A stretch of 64,000 nt of DNA from Corynebacterium pseudokroppenstedtii (GCF_019754945.1 NZ_JAEUWU010000001.1:372001-436000), one strand, 5' to 3'; shown: positions 29,584-39,454, counted from the first letter of the stretch. Translations and numbers: made by a program. Notes: generated by a model from the letters alone, not told the origin.

Positions 29584-31107
29584 ATGACTGAACGTTCACA
29601 TAATTATCCGTCTTATTTGGACAACGACACTCACCTCACCGATGACCATGGCCGACGCGGGGGAGGCCTACATAACGACACAAGAGTTCGCCATGCGCAC
29701 ATGCCCACCGCGGGCGAACTCGACCTTAGCGAGCGTGACGAACTCCGTGCGCTGTCGCGCGGTAGCCAAGCTCACACCACGGAGCAATCCGACGGCTATG
29801 ACGTCGAATATCGAAAGCTGCGGCTAGAAAGAGTCATTCTGGTCGGCGTATGGACCTCCGGGACGACCGCTGAATTCGAAGCAAATCTCGAAGAACTCCG
29901 TGCCCTCGCGGAGACAGCCGGATCTGAGGTCCTCGAGTCTTTTTATCAGCGGCGCGAGAAGCCCGATGCGGGCACGTACATCGGATCCGGCAAGGTCGCT
30001 GAGCTCCGTGACTCGGTCCGATCACTGGGCGCAGATACAGTGATTTGCGACGGTGAACTAAGCCCGGGACAGCTCATCGCTTTAGAAAAACAGCTCGATG
30101 TCAAGGTTATTGACCGCACGATGCTGATTCTCGATATTTTCGCTCAGCATGCGAAGTCCAAAGAGGGAAAAGCGCAGGTCTCCCTCGCTCAGATGGAATA
30201 TCTTTATACACGAGTCCGTGGCTGGGGCGATATGATGTCCCGGCAGGCGGGTGGACGTGCCGGCTCTAATGGCGGTGTTGGCCTCCGTGGTCCTGGTGAA
30301 ACGAAGATTGAGGCCGACCGCCGACGGCTGCGTAAAGATATGGCTCGTTTGCGCGCAGAATTGCGGAGCATGACGACCGCTCGCGAAATTAAGCGAGATC
30401 GGCGGGATAACTCCACCACTCCGCAAATCGCGATTGCCGGGTACACGAACGCTGGAAAGTCCTCGCTAATCAATGCCATCACCGGAGCAGGGGTGCTGGT
30501 GGAGGATGCCCTGTTTGCCACCTTGGACCCCACGACACGTCGTGCAGAACTTGCCGACGGCCGGGCAGTGATCTTTTCGGACACCGTTGGGTTCGTTCGG
30601 CACCTGCCCACACAGCTGGTGGAGGCGTTCCGATCGTCCCTGGAGGAAGTTGCGTCGGCAGACTTGGTGCTTCATGTTGTGGATGGTTCCGATCCCTTCC
30701 CGCTGAAGCAAATAGCTGCAGTTCACGAGGTTCTTGCCGACGTTCGCAACAGTGGGGCCGAGACCATGCCGCCTGAAATCATTGTTGTGAACAAAATAGA
30801 TCAGGCTGACCCTATTGTGCTCGCACAGCTTCGCCACGAGCTTGACGACGTTGTTTTCGTGTCAGCGAAGACCGGCGAGAATCTCGATGAACTCGCATCA
30901 CGAATCGAACTGTTCTTAAACACTCTGGATACCCATGTGAGGCTTCATGTCCCATACACCCGTGGTGACATCGTAGCGAAAGTCCATGAGTATGGAACCG
31001 TTATCGACGAACAATACGATACCGAGGGCACTGTCCTTGATGTACGCGTTCCTGCTCGTATTGCTCAAGAGGTGAAAGAGTTTATTCAAGCGGACGAATA
31101 CTCATAA
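29584..31107 (+). CDS. hflX: Ribosome-associated GTPase HflX
   Basis: A 507-residue GTPase that binds 50S subunits and rescues or splits stalled ribosomes. The N-terminal HflX domain (VGVWTSGTTAEFEANLEEL, RREKPDAGTYIGSGKVAEL), the linker GLRGPGETKIEADRRRLRKD, and the G domain with G1 AGYTNAGKSS, G3 DTVGF and G4 NKID are all seen. The first 70 residues are a disordered His/Asp/Arg-rich extension. ATG 29584 has no clear ribosome-binding site. Confidence 0.94.
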   Translation: MTERSHNYPSYLDNDTHLTDDHGRRGGGLHNDTRVRHAHMPTAGELDLSERDELRALSRGSQAHTTEQSDGYDVEYRKLRLERVILVGVWTSGTTAEFEANLEELRALAETAGSEVLESFYQRREKPDAGTYIGSGKVAELRDSVRSLGADTVICDGELSPGQLIALEKQLDVKVIDRTMLILDIFAQHAKSKEGKAQVSLAQMEYLYTRVRGWGDMMSRQAGGRAGSNGGVGLRGPGETKIEADRRRLRKDMARLRAELRSMTTAREIKRDRRDNSTTPQIAIAGYTNAGKSSLINAITGAGVLVEDALFATLDPTTRRAELADGRAVIFSDTVGFVRHLPTQLVEAFRSSLEEVASADLVLHVVDGSDPFPLKQIAAVHEVLADVRNSGAETMPPEIIVVNKIDQADPIVLAQLRHELDDVVFVSAKTGENLDELASRIELFLNTLDTHVRLHVPYTRGDIVAKVHEYGTVIDEQYDTEGTVLDVRVPARIAQEVKEFIQADEYS

Positions 31108-31189
31108 TTTTCTTTGCTTACAGGAGCGTGACCGTGTTGATAGGGGTCATGGTAAGGGTCTAACTGCTCAGGTTGAATAATAAGAAAGC

Positions 31190-32491
31190 GTGAGCGCAAA
31201 AAAGAGTCTTTTACCGTGGTCCGTGCATGGTGACGGAAAAACATCCCGGCCTGGTGCTGTCGTGGCACCAGATGAGCGATTAAGTTGGCCTCGAACTATC
31301 GGCGTGGGGATGCAACACGTTATTGCCATGTTCGGGGCGACGCTTCTAGTCCCCACCCTCACAGGGTTTCCCGTCAATACCACCCTGTTGTTCTCCGGTC
31401 TGGGGACGATGGCATTTCTCCTCATCACGAGGAATCGCCTTCCTTCATATTTAGGGTCCTCATTTGCGTTTATTGCTCCGTTGACCGCTGCACATAGCGC
31501 AGGGCTGTCTGCCCAGCTGGGCGGCGTGCTTGCCGCAGGATTAGCGCTCGCTGTCGTGGGGCTCGTTGTGATGGCCGTGGGACAACACGCCCTCGGTGCC
31601 GTGATGCCTCCGCCCGTCACGGGAGCAATCGTCGCACTCATCGGTTTGAATCTGGCCCCTGCCGCCACATCCAACGTGCAAAAACAGCCATTAGTCGCCG
31701 GCGTCACTCTGGCGGCTATTCTGCTCTTCACTGTGGCGGGCCGGGGGATGATCGCGCGGCTAGGAATTCTTTTTGGTGTCGTTGTGGGATGGGTTTTCGC
31801 GTCGCTGACAGGTAATTTAGCGCCAGGTACCTCAGAGACGATAGAGAATGCCGCATGGATTGGTTTCCCACAATTCCATTCTCCCGTTTTTCACACGGGA
31901 ATCGTTATCTCGACGATCCCCGTCGTCGTTGTGTTAATCGCAGAAAATGTCGGTCATGTGAAGGCTGTTTCTGCGATGACGGGAAGAAATATGGATGACT
32001 TAGCGGGGAAGGCTTTATTTTCTGACGGTATCGCGACGACGGTGGCAGGATTCTGCGGCGGATCGGGTACAACCAGTTATGCCGAAAACATTGGTGTTAT
32101 GGCGGCTACGAGAGTCTATTCGACGGCTGCGTATTGGGTTGCTGCTGCGACCGCAATAATTCTTGCCTTTATTCCTAAGTTCGGCGCTTTAGTGTTCACT
32201 ATTCCCACGGGAGTTTTGGGCGGTGCGACCATGGTCTTATACGGCATGATCGGAATGCTTGGAATTCGTATTTGGCAAGATAACAATGTTCGATTTACCA
32301 ATCCCGTCAATCTGACCGCGGCCGCAGTGGCATTAATAGCGGGGATAGGAAATCTCACATTGCGGGTGGGGTCAGTGGATATTGAAGGCATCGCGTGGGG
32401 ATCAGTGGGAATTATCGTTGGTTATCCGCTATTGCGCTATCTTTTCGAGCACGTTGGGGAAGGGCAGGATGCCAGCCAGCGTCAGTATTAA
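31190..32491 (+). CDS. uraA: Uracil/xanthine permease (NCS2 family)
   Basis: Proton-coupled nucleobase importer of 433 residues with about 12 to 14 spans. NCS2 signatures include QHVIAMFGATLLVPTLTG near the start, ENVGHVKAVSAMTGRNM, and GFCGGSGTTSYAENIGVMA, whose Glu is the substrate-site residue of UraA. GTG 31190 is the apparent start. A TAATAA element about six bases ahead could make the message leaderless, as AAGAAAG is too close to serve as a ribosome-binding site. Uracil is the likeliest substrate. Confidence 0.9.
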   Translation: MSAKKSLLPWSVHGDGKTSRPGAVVAPDERLSWPRTIGVGMQHVIAMFGATLLVPTLTGFPVNTTLLFSGLGTMAFLLITRNRLPSYLGSSFAFIAPLTAAHSAGLSAQLGGVLAAGLALAVVGLVVMAVGQHALGAVMPPPVTGAIVALIGLNLAPAATSNVQKQPLVAGVTLAAILLFTVAGRGMIARLGILFGVVVGWVFASLTGNLAPGTSETIENAAWIGFPQFHSPVFHTGIVISTIPVVVVLIAENVGHVKAVSAMTGRNMDDLAGKALFSDGIATTVAGFCGGSGTTSYAENIGVMAATRVYSTAAYWVAAATAIILAFIPKFGALVFTIPTGVLGGATMVLYGMIGMLGIRIWQDNNVRFTNPVNLTAAAVALIAGIGNLTLRVGSVDIEGIAWGSVGIIVGYPLLRYLFEHVGEGQDASQRQY

Positions 32492-32495
32492 AAAA

Positions 32496-32527
32496 TGGGG
32501 ATGACCAGAAATATTCGGTCATCCCCA
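32496..32527 (-). terminator. Terminator of ptsH
   Basis: TGGGGATGACC and GGTCATCCCCA form a perfect 11-bp stem with a ten-base loop. On the minus strand the stem is followed by five T, so it ends ptsH transcription. It may also act on the uraA message arriving from the other side. Confidence 0.85.
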
Positions 32528-32577
32528 TCAATAGTGCCGTTGGTCACCGCACAATGGCGGTCCCGACAACTAGTGGA

Positions 32578-32847
32578 TTATTCGTTATCGAGGTTCTGCG
32601 AGACCATGGCCGCAATCTTCTCGACAGCTTCGGCGTTCTCAGACGAAACTTCCACGGTGTCACCGTGCTCAGCGCCCAAGGCCATAATCATGAGGGAAGA
32701 AGCGGCGTCGGCAGGTTCTGCATCATCATCGTCGGGAAGCGAGATCAAGATCTCGTCATCATAGTTAGATGCTTCCTCGGCGATAACAGCTGCGGGACGA
32801 GCGTGAAGACCAACGGTAGAACCGACAGTCACGGTTGTGGAAGCCAT
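32578..32847 (-). CDS. ptsH: PTS phosphocarrier protein HPr
   Basis: An 89-residue cytoplasmic phosphocarrier between Enzyme I and the sugar-specific EII proteins. The active-site His is residue 15 in GLHARPA. The loop SLPDDDDAEPADAASS is more acidic than in enteric HPr and resembles the corynebacterial form. Ser 50 or 51 occupies the place of the regulatory Ser 46. It stands 283 bases after fruA and carries its own upstream region and terminator. Confidence 0.96.
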   Translation of the reverse strand: MASTTVTVGSTVGLHARPAAVIAEEASNYDDEILISLPDDDDAEPADAASSLMIMALGAEHGDTVEVSSENAEAVEKIAAMVSQNLDNE

Positions 32848-33000
32848 AAGTGAACCTTTCTGTTAATCAAAACAAGGTGTGGATCATCGGGATCCTCTTG
32901 TGCCAGAATAACGGACTTAAAGTCCTCCTGCACAAAGCATTTTATTTATTTCTACAGCGGTACTTATCGTAGCGGATAAGTTGCTGCAAGTGTGGTAGTT

Positions 33001-33043
33001 CAGATACGGAAAGTGCCATGTGTCACAGCCTTTTCCGTATCTG
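33001..33043 (-). promoter_or_regulatory. 12-bp inverted repeat with GlxR-like site between fruA and ptsH
   Basis: CAGATACGGAAA (33001-33012) is the exact reverse complement of TTTCCGTATCTG (33032-33043). The 19-base interval contains most of AGTGCCATGTGTCACA (33012-33027), matching eight of the ten outer positions of the GlxR/CRP consensus TGTGA-N6-TCACA. No T-run follows on the minus strand, so it is not a plain terminator. It may end or process the fruA message and, as DNA, carry cAMP-GlxR control of ptsH. Confidence 0.5.
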
Positions 33044-33130
33044 GTGATTGGGAAGTATCGCTGGTTTGTTGTTTAGCGTGCACCCGCCCAATCTTTAAGC
33101 CAATGTCAGTGTAATGGCCGAGCTTCGGCT

Positions 33131-35398
33131 TTACGCTGTGGTTTTGGCGGAAACCTCTTTGTTCTGCGCTGACGGTGCTGACGACGCCGGCGATTTCGCG
33201 GCATCGCGCGTCTTTACGGGCCACCACGTTTTCAGGGCGATGACACCAGCCGCAGCGATGACCACGCCAACGACCAGTGAGACGAAGAACATGAGAACGT
33301 GGGTGACGGCCAAAATCACGAACACACCGCCGTGAGGAGCCATCAGTTCAACGCCAGCTGCCATCGAGATAGCCCCGGAGACTGCGCCGCCGAGCATCGT
33401 AGCCGGAATCACGCGCAGCGGGTCCGCAGCGGCGAAGGGGATAGCGCCTTCAGAAATGAAGGACAGGCCTAGCAACCATGCCGCCTTTCCGTTTTCCTGC
33501 TCCGCCTTATTGAAGAGCTTAGGACGCAGAGTCGTAGCAAGAGCCAAGGCCAGAGGCGGAACCATACCAGTAATCATGACAGCAGCCATGATCTTCAGCG
33601 ACGCAGGATCGTCGACATTCAGGCCCGCCGTGGCGAACAAGTACGCTGCCTTGTTGATCGGGCCACCGAGGTCGAAGCACATCATGAGACCCAGGATGAT
33701 TCCGAGGAGAACCGCGGACGAGCCAGACATCGAGTTCAGCCCGTGCTGCAGAGCGTCCATCAGCGAGGCGATTGGGCGTCCCAGCAGGATAAACATGGCG
33801 AAGCCAGTGATCAGTGAATCCACCAGAGGAATGATCACAACAGGCATCAACCCTGCTAGCCACCGTGGCGGATTAAGCGTGTTGAACCACATTGCGATGA
33901 GACCAGCGATGAGACCGGTGAACAGGCCACCAATGAACCCTGCGCCCACAGCGACGGACACGGCACCGCCAATGAATCCTGGAGCGATACCCGGCCGACC
34001 ACCGAGAGCATAGGCGATATACCCCGATAGAGCACTAACGAGGAAGTTCATACCCAGTGTGCCGACATAGGCCGATACAGCACCAAGATAGATCAGTAGA
34101 GGAGCCTGGCTGAAGTTGTACGTTTCACCGTCGACAGTAATGTGCTGCCCAGGAAGGTTCCAGAGAGCATTGTGGTTAACGACGGTTTCGTAAACCTTGG
34201 CGATATCCGCACCAGACAGCACGAAGGCCAGCGCCATGAGGAGGCCGCCTGCTGCCACGAAGGGAATCATGTACGACACGCCGGTCATCAGGGCTTGCTG
34301 AATACGCTTACCCCAGCCGAGGCCCTCACCCTCTTCTTGAGAGCTCTCAGCCGACGATGACGCTTTCCCCTTAACGCGGCGTGCATGGGGGTCTTTCGAT
34401 GCCGCGATGGCTTCATCGATCATGACGGCGGGTTCATCAATAGCCCGCTTAACGCCAGATTCGATCACCGGTTTGCCAGCGAAACGCTCCCGATCCTTGA
34501 CCCCAACATCAGTTGCAAAGATGACGGCATCCGCATTCTTAATGACCTCGGAGGGAAGGGGAGTGACTCCCGACGATCCCTGAGTCTCAACCGTGATCTC
34601 GACATCGTCGCGTGCGTCGGCCGTCTGCGACAGAGAATCCGCAGCCATGTAGGTGTGCGCAATACCGGTCGGGCACGCTGTAATCGCGACAAGGTGGGTG
34701 ACAGCCTGTCCGGATCCGCCAGCGTTACCGCTGCTGTCGGCGCTGTGAGCTGATGCTCCCGCTGCTCCGACGGGCGTCGAACCCGCAGCGCTACCTGCCG
34801 CAGCCGCGTCTGCACTCTTGTTTGCCGACGCGGTTGATGCGGACTTCTTCTTCGGCTTGGCAGCCAAGGTGTCAAGGATGCGCTGGGCTGCGTCCTTCTC
34901 GTCGGATGCTTCGCGCAGCGAGTCCCGGAAGGAGGCCTTAACCAAGCTTCGGGCTAATTTCGAAAGGATCCGCAGGTGCGCTTTCCCTCCGCCCATCGGA
35001 GCGGAAATGAGGAAAACCAGGTCGGCGGGGCCATCGGCCGAACCAAAGTCAACAGGCTTCGAGAGACGCGCGAAGGTCAGCGTCGGAACTTCGACATGGC
35101 TGGTGCGGCAGTGTGGAATTGCCACGCCGCCAGGGACACCCGTGGCTGACTTCGATTCACGAGTCAAGGCGTCGGAGGTAAGCCCCTCGGCGTCGTCAGC
35201 GCGACCGGCCACCGTCGCATGTGAAGCCAAAGCCTTAATAACGGCTTCCTTGGTGTCACCAGGAGCCACGTCGAGCATGATGAGCTCCGGGGTAATTACT
35301 GGTGGCTCCGAGGAGTTCGCCTGCGTTCCCTCCGCTGGTGCTGTTTCTTTTTGTGTCGGTTTGTTCGGAGTAGATCCGGAACCGCTCGATGATGTCAT
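33131..35398 (-). CDS. fruA: Fructose-specific PTS enzyme IIABC
   Basis: Imports fructose while phosphorylating it to fructose 1-phosphate. The 755 residues hold an EIIA domain (about 34-180) with active His 96 in AIPHCRTSH, an Ala/Ser-rich linker, an EIIB domain with active Cys 242 in ITACPTGIAHTYMAA, a second linker rich in Ser/Glu, and EIIC from about 375 with about ten spans. ATG 35398 overlaps the fruK stop by four bases with AAGGAG upstream. Part of the fruR-fruK-fruA unit. Confidence 0.96.
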   Translation of the reverse strand: MTSSSGSGSTPNKPTQKETAPAEGTQANSSEPPVITPELIMLDVAPGDTKEAVIKALASHATVAGRADDAEGLTSDALTRESKSATGVPGGVAIPHCRTSHVEVPTLTFARLSKPVDFGSADGPADLVFLISAPMGGGKAHLRILSKLARSLVKASFRDSLREASDEKDAAQRILDTLAAKPKKKSASTASANKSADAAAAGSAAGSTPVGAAGASAHSADSSGNAGGSGQAVTHLVAITACPTGIAHTYMAADSLSQTADARDDVEITVETQGSSGVTPLPSEVIKNADAVIFATDVGVKDRERFAGKPVIESGVKRAIDEPAVMIDEAIAASKDPHARRVKGKASSSAESSQEEGEGLGWGKRIQQALMTGVSYMIPFVAAGGLLMALAFVLSGADIAKVYETVVNHNALWNLPGQHITVDGETYNFSQAPLLIYLGAVSAYVGTLGMNFLVSALSGYIAYALGGRPGIAPGFIGGAVSVAVGAGFIGGLFTGLIAGLIAMWFNTLNPPRWLAGLMPVVIIPLVDSLITGFAMFILLGRPIASLMDALQHGLNSMSGSSAVLLGIILGLMMCFDLGGPINKAAYLFATAGLNVDDPASLKIMAAVMITGMVPPLALALATTLRPKLFNKAEQENGKAAWLLGLSFISEGAIPFAAADPLRVIPATMLGGAVSGAISMAAGVELMAPHGGVFVILAVTHVLMFFVSLVVGVVIAAAGVIALKTWWPVKTRDAAKSPASSAPSAQNKEVSAKTTA

Positions 35399-36549
35399 GA
35401 CACTCCTTTCAAGGCTGTTGCTTCAGCGCCAGCCATGACGGTGACGGATTCAGGTTGTGTTTGGGAGGGGAAGGGGATTGTCGTTCCGGGCAGCGACGTT
35501 GCCGCAGAGCCGTAGGCTACAGCGTATTGAAGTGCAGTTTTCTCAACTGAACTGTCTGTAGCTGAGCTCGTTCCGTTACTGTGACCGCTACTTTGGATAC
35601 CGATAATGAAGCCGGCCAAGCTTGAATCACCCGCTCCGACAGTACTCACCGGAGTGATAGGAGGCGGAGAGGCATACCAGGTCCCTTGTTGGGTAGCTAA
35701 GACCGCGCCCGACGCACCGAGTGTGAGCAGGACATAACGCACGCCGTGGTCAACCAAAAGCCGCGCAGCTTCTGTCGCGGGCTTGAGATTTCCCTGCGAT
35801 GCCTCATGTTCAATGTTTTTCCCGTCGAGGCCGAGGATCTGGCCGATTTCGAAACCATTAGGTTTCAGGAGGTCGGGGGCCACAGCCGGGTCCTTCAGCA
35901 TCCGGGCACCGAGTTCCTCAAGCGGTTTATCTGACGTGTCGACCGCTATTTTGACGTCGTGCCCGTCGGCGCTCTTACGAATCGCTCCGACCATGTCGGC
36001 GTACCACGATGTAGGCAGTCCAGGTGGCAGTGAACCAGAGAGAACGATCCATGATGCACGCTGCGCGACCTGCGAAATCACTCGGGTCAGTGTGTCGACG
36101 TGATCTTGCTCAAGAGGGTTGCCTGGCTCATTCAGTTTCGTTGTCGTGCCATCGGGTTCCGCGACAGTGAGATTGACGCGGACGGGATGGTCAGCTGGCG
36201 TCGGTACAAAACTGAGACCTGTTTTATGAACTAAAGAAGTAAAGGGATCGCCTACAGATGCCGGGGCAATGGCGACGGTTGGTTCGTCGGCCCTGTAGGT
36301 AGCCATCGCTACGTTGATGCCTTTGCCGGCTGGTACATCGGTAACGTCAGTGATCCTGTTTACTCCACCTCGATCAAGTGGGGTGGATATTGCAGCCGTG
36401 CGATCCATGCAGGGATTAGGGGTCACTGTGACGACAGCATTGTCGGGGATTCGCAAGGACTGACTATCTAATGCTTCAATGCCGGATGGACTAGAGCCAT
36501 CGTGTGTTTCGCCTTCTTGTGGAGTCGGCGATGATGAGTGTGAAGACAT
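35395..36549 (-). CDS. fruK: 1-phosphofructokinase
   Basis: Phosphorylates fructose 1-phosphate, the product of FruA, to fructose 1,6-bisphosphate. PfkB-family signatures are VTPNPCMDRTA, the DVPAGKGINVA motif and GAGDSSLAGFIIG with the catalytic Asp. The 384 residues include an N-terminal extension of about 38 disordered residues not usual in FruK, although AGAGGAA supports ATG 36549. A later start is possible. Overlaps fruA by four bases. Confidence 0.95.
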   Translation of the reverse strand: MSSHSSSPTPQEGETHDGSSPSGIEALDSQSLRIPDNAVVTVTPNPCMDRTAAISTPLDRGGVNRITDVTDVPAGKGINVAMATYRADEPTVAIAPASVGDPFTSLVHKTGLSFVPTPADHPVRVNLTVAEPDGTTTKLNEPGNPLEQDHVDTLTRVISQVAQRASWIVLSGSLPPGLPTSWYADMVGAIRKSADGHDVKIAVDTSDKPLEELGARMLKDPAVAPDLLKPNGFEIGQILGLDGKNIEHEASQGNLKPATEAARLLVDHGVRYVLLTLGASGAVLATQQGTWYASPPPITPVSTVGAGDSSLAGFIIGIQSSGHSNGTSSATDSSVEKTALQYAVAYGSAATSLPGTTIPFPSQTQPESVTVMAGAEATALKGVS

Positions 36550-36641
36550 TATTCCTCTAGACGTGGTGGCGGTGGATCGACATCGTTGTTGTGTTTGTAA
36601 GTTGCTGTGTTCGTAAAAGCGTCGAGTTCTTTTACACGCGC

Positions 36642-37421
36642 TTACTGTGCAACGACGACATCGATCTCATGTTCGCGAAGTTGGGAAAGGAAACTTTCCG
36701 GGGCGGCAGAGTCAGTGATGAGAACGTCAATATCACTCAGTGCAGCAAAGCTGACCAGATAATCACGGCCAAATTTCGACGAATCGCACATGGCGATGAC
36801 GCGATTGGCATTAGTGATCATGGCTCTCTTGACAGCTGCTTCCTGGGGGTCAGCCGTCGATAAGCCATGGTCAATCGTCAGCGCGTTCGTGCCAATAAAC
36901 GCCACGTCAGCACGCATGAGCGCGAGCGTACGCAGCGCAGTATCGCCCACAACGGCTTGGGTAATCGCACGAATTTGGCCACCGAGTAGCTGAAGATCGG
37001 TTAAGTTCCGGCTTGCCAGATTCATCGCAATGGGAAGGCAGTTGGTGACGATGGGCCATCCGCGTCCCGACGACAAATCCGCGATGTGATTAGCCAAGAC
37101 CGCTGTTGTTGTCCCCGCGTCAAGAAAAATGCCCGCACCTTGTGGTGGGAGGTAATCCATTGCGGTTCGGCCGATAGCGGCCTTAGCGCCGGACGCGGCC
37201 CTTGCGCGACTGTCGATGGGCAGCTCTAATGTCTGGAAATTGGTGGACGCCACAGCACCGCCGTGCACGCGATGGATAGCGCCTTCCCGATCGAGTTGAG
37301 CAAGGTCTCGACGAACCGTTTCTGCTGTTACTGAGAATCGTTCGGACAAGTCTGTGACGCTGACGCGGCCTTCAACGGCGGTGAGAGAAGCGATTTGTCT
37401 CCGTCGTTCCTCTGCATACAT
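36642..37421 (-). CDS. fruR: DeoR-family regulator FruR
   Basis: A 259-residue repressor-type protein. It has an N-terminal winged helix (RRQIASLTAVEGRVSVTDLS with FSVTAETVRRDLAQLDREG) and a DeoR sensor domain that would bind a sugar phosphate (GIFLDAGTTTAVLANHI, FIGTNALTIDHGLSTADP). The place between ptsI and fruK identifies it as FruR rather than the paralogue SugR. Fructose 1-phosphate is the expected effector. Divergent from ptsI across a 320-base control region. Confidence 0.9.
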   Translation of the reverse strand: MYAEERRRQIASLTAVEGRVSVTDLSERFSVTAETVRRDLAQLDREGAIHRVHGGAVASTNFQTLELPIDSRARAASGAKAAIGRTAMDYLPPQGAGIFLDAGTTTAVLANHIADLSSGRGWPIVTNCLPIAMNLASRNLTDLQLLGGQIRAITQAVVGDTALRTLALMRADVAFIGTNALTIDHGLSTADPQEAAVKRAMITNANRVIAMCDSSKFGRDYLVSFAALSDIDVLITDSAAPESFLSQLREHEIDVVVAQ

Positions 37422-37741
37422 GTCTGTGTCACTTGTCCTTTCACGTCTGGTTCACGCTGAGTCTGCGCTTGATTCGTTGGTTTTACGTTGTCTTCATGTT
37501 TCTTCGCTCCTAAGAGTACGCGTTTCGTTTTCAAACGGTCATCAGACCGTGTCTGAATGCCCCCGATCGGACATAAAGAGGCCATCCAATCAGTGGCTTT
37601 TCTGTGGTTTTACGTTTACTTTACTGTGAACGTGAGCATTTGGGCATAGTTTTGTGACTTTTCCCACTCTGAATGATGGTATATTTCTGGAATCACCCGT
37701 TAGACTTGGATTAAAGAAATCCGACATGAGGAGCGACTTTA
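37422..37741 (+). promoter_or_regulatory. fruR-ptsI divergent control region
   Basis: Three signals stand out. ACGGTC-N4-GACCGT (37537-37552) is a perfect dyad suited to a dimeric repressor. TGGTTTTACGTT occurs twice in the same direction (37478-37489 and 37605-37616), once near each gene. TGTGACTTTTCCCACT (37653-37668) fits a GlxR site at eight of ten positions. TATATT at 37680-37685 is a likely -10 for ptsI. Which regulator reads which site is not decided by sequence. Confidence 0.5.
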
Positions 37742-39424
37742 ATGGACACCCAAGAAACTGCCGTGATCAAAGGTAAGGCCGTAGTACCTGGTGTCGCCCT
37801 TGGTCCAATCGCAGTGGTGGCGCCGCGTCCCGCTGTTCCGGAAGCTGGGGCTGAGGTTGACGAAGGTCAGCGCGAGGCTGAGTACGAACGTTTTGAACAA
37901 GCGGCTAATGCAGTCACCGAGGCTCTCAAGGAACGTGCCAAGAGCCTCGAGGGGCACGCTGCAGATGTTGTTAATGCAACTGCGGGGCTCGCTTCTGACC
38001 GCGGATGGCGTCGGAAAGTTAAGAAGATCACCAAGCAGGGGCGTAATGCTATCGACGCAACAGTCACTGCTACCGCGTCATTCGTTGAAATGTTTACCGC
38101 CAACGGCGGAGTCTTTGCGGAGCGTGTCGCCGACCTGGAAGATGTCCGCGACCGTGTTTTGGCCCACCTCCAGGGCCTTCCGGAGCCTGGACTCCCGGTC
38201 CTCACAACGCCATCTATCTTGTGGGCCGACGATCTCGCACCCGCGGATACGGCAACGCTGAATCCGGACTTAGTCATCGGCATCGTCACGCGTCGTGGTG
38301 GACCGACCTCGCACACGGCAATTATTGCCCGTCAGCTCAATATTCCTTGCGTTGTTGCAACTGGACCGACCGATGTTGAGATTTCCTCAGGCGAGACTGA
38401 AGGCATGATTAGCGGTGCTGCCGGAGAGCTCACGGTCAACCCGGATGAGGACGCCGCGAAGCAGGCAGTTCATGAGTGGGAGCAGCTTGCAGAGAAGATC
38501 GCAAACTGGGAAGGCCCTGCTCAGACTAAAGATGGTCACCGAGTTCAGTTATTAGCCAATGTTCAGGATGGTCCCCAGGCTGCGTCGGCCGCGTCGACTG
38601 CAGTTGAGGGAGTTGGCCTGTTCCGCACTGAGCTTCTGTTCTTATCGTCGACGAAGGAGCCGTCGGTAAACGACCAGGCCGCGGCGTATGGCCGTGTGCT
38701 GAATGCGTTCCCGAAGGGCAAGGTCGTTGTTCGTACTCTCGATGCCGGATCGGATAAGCCCGTTCCCTTCGTCGAGGCGGAGGAAGAAGACAACCCGGCT
38801 CTGGGTGTTCGTGGCGTGCGCATTGCGTGGGATCGTCAGGACATTCTGGAGCGCCAGTTGGATGCGATCGCTAAAGCGGTCGGAGATAACGATCGCGGCG
38901 AGGCTCCGACCTGGGTTATGGCGCCGATGGTCGCCACTGCCGACGAAGCCCGGTGGTTTGCTGGTATGTGCCACGAGCGTGGCTTGACGCCTGGGATCAT
39001 GGTCGAAGTTCCTGCTGTTGCGCTGTGTGCTCGGGAGATTATGCAGGAAATTGATTTCGTTTCGATCGGAACGAATGACCTTACTCAGTACACGATGGCG
39101 GCTGACCGCTTGTCCTCTCCATTGGCTCACCTCAATGACCCGTGGCAGCCTGCTGTTTTGCGGCTCATTAAGATGGTCTGTGAGGCCGGCGCGGAGACGA
39201 AAACTCCCGTCGGAGTTTGTGGCGAGGCCGCTTCCGATCCGCTTCTTGCCTGCGTCTTGACGGGCTTGGGTGTTAACTCCTTGTCCGTTGCTGCGCCTTC
39301 TGCTGCAGGGGTTGGGGCCCAGGTTGGCGATCGTACCCTCGAGGAATGCCAGAAGATGGCGGCCGCCGCGGTTGCCGCTACGTCCGCCGTCGACGCGAAG
39401 AAAGCAGCTGCTGACGCTGTCTAA
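37742..39424 (+). CDS. ptsI: PTS Enzyme I
   Basis: Phosphoenolpyruvate-protein phosphotransferase of 560 residues that charges HPr. Active-site His 191 lies in GGPTSHTAIIARQ. The C-terminal PEP-binding barrel has FRTELLFL, RTLDAGSDKP, DFVSIGTNDLTQY and the catalytic Cys in GVCGEAAS. ATG 37742 follows GAGGAG at the right distance. An Ala-rich C-terminal tail is present. Confidence 0.96.
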   Translation: MDTQETAVIKGKAVVPGVALGPIAVVAPRPAVPEAGAEVDEGQREAEYERFEQAANAVTEALKERAKSLEGHAADVVNATAGLASDRGWRRKVKKITKQGRNAIDATVTATASFVEMFTANGGVFAERVADLEDVRDRVLAHLQGLPEPGLPVLTTPSILWADDLAPADTATLNPDLVIGIVTRRGGPTSHTAIIARQLNIPCVVATGPTDVEISSGETEGMISGAAGELTVNPDEDAAKQAVHEWEQLAEKIANWEGPAQTKDGHRVQLLANVQDGPQAASAASTAVEGVGLFRTELLFLSSTKEPSVNDQAAAYGRVLNAFPKGKVVVRTLDAGSDKPVPFVEAEEEDNPALGVRGVRIAWDRQDILERQLDAIAKAVGDNDRGEAPTWVMAPMVATADEARWFAGMCHERGLTPGIMVEVPAVALCAREIMQEIDFVSIGTNDLTQYTMAADRLSSPLAHLNDPWQPAVLRLIKMVCEAGAETKTPVGVCGEAASDPLLACVLTGLGVNSLSVAAPSAAGVGAQVGDRTLEECQKMAAAAVAATSAVDAKKAAADAV

Positions 39425-39454
39425 AAGGCACAAGCTGTGTAGAAGCACAGTGCC

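Noticed and set aside
37632..37653. Second GlxR site near TGTGAACGTGAGCATT
   Set aside because: Only one half-site matches.
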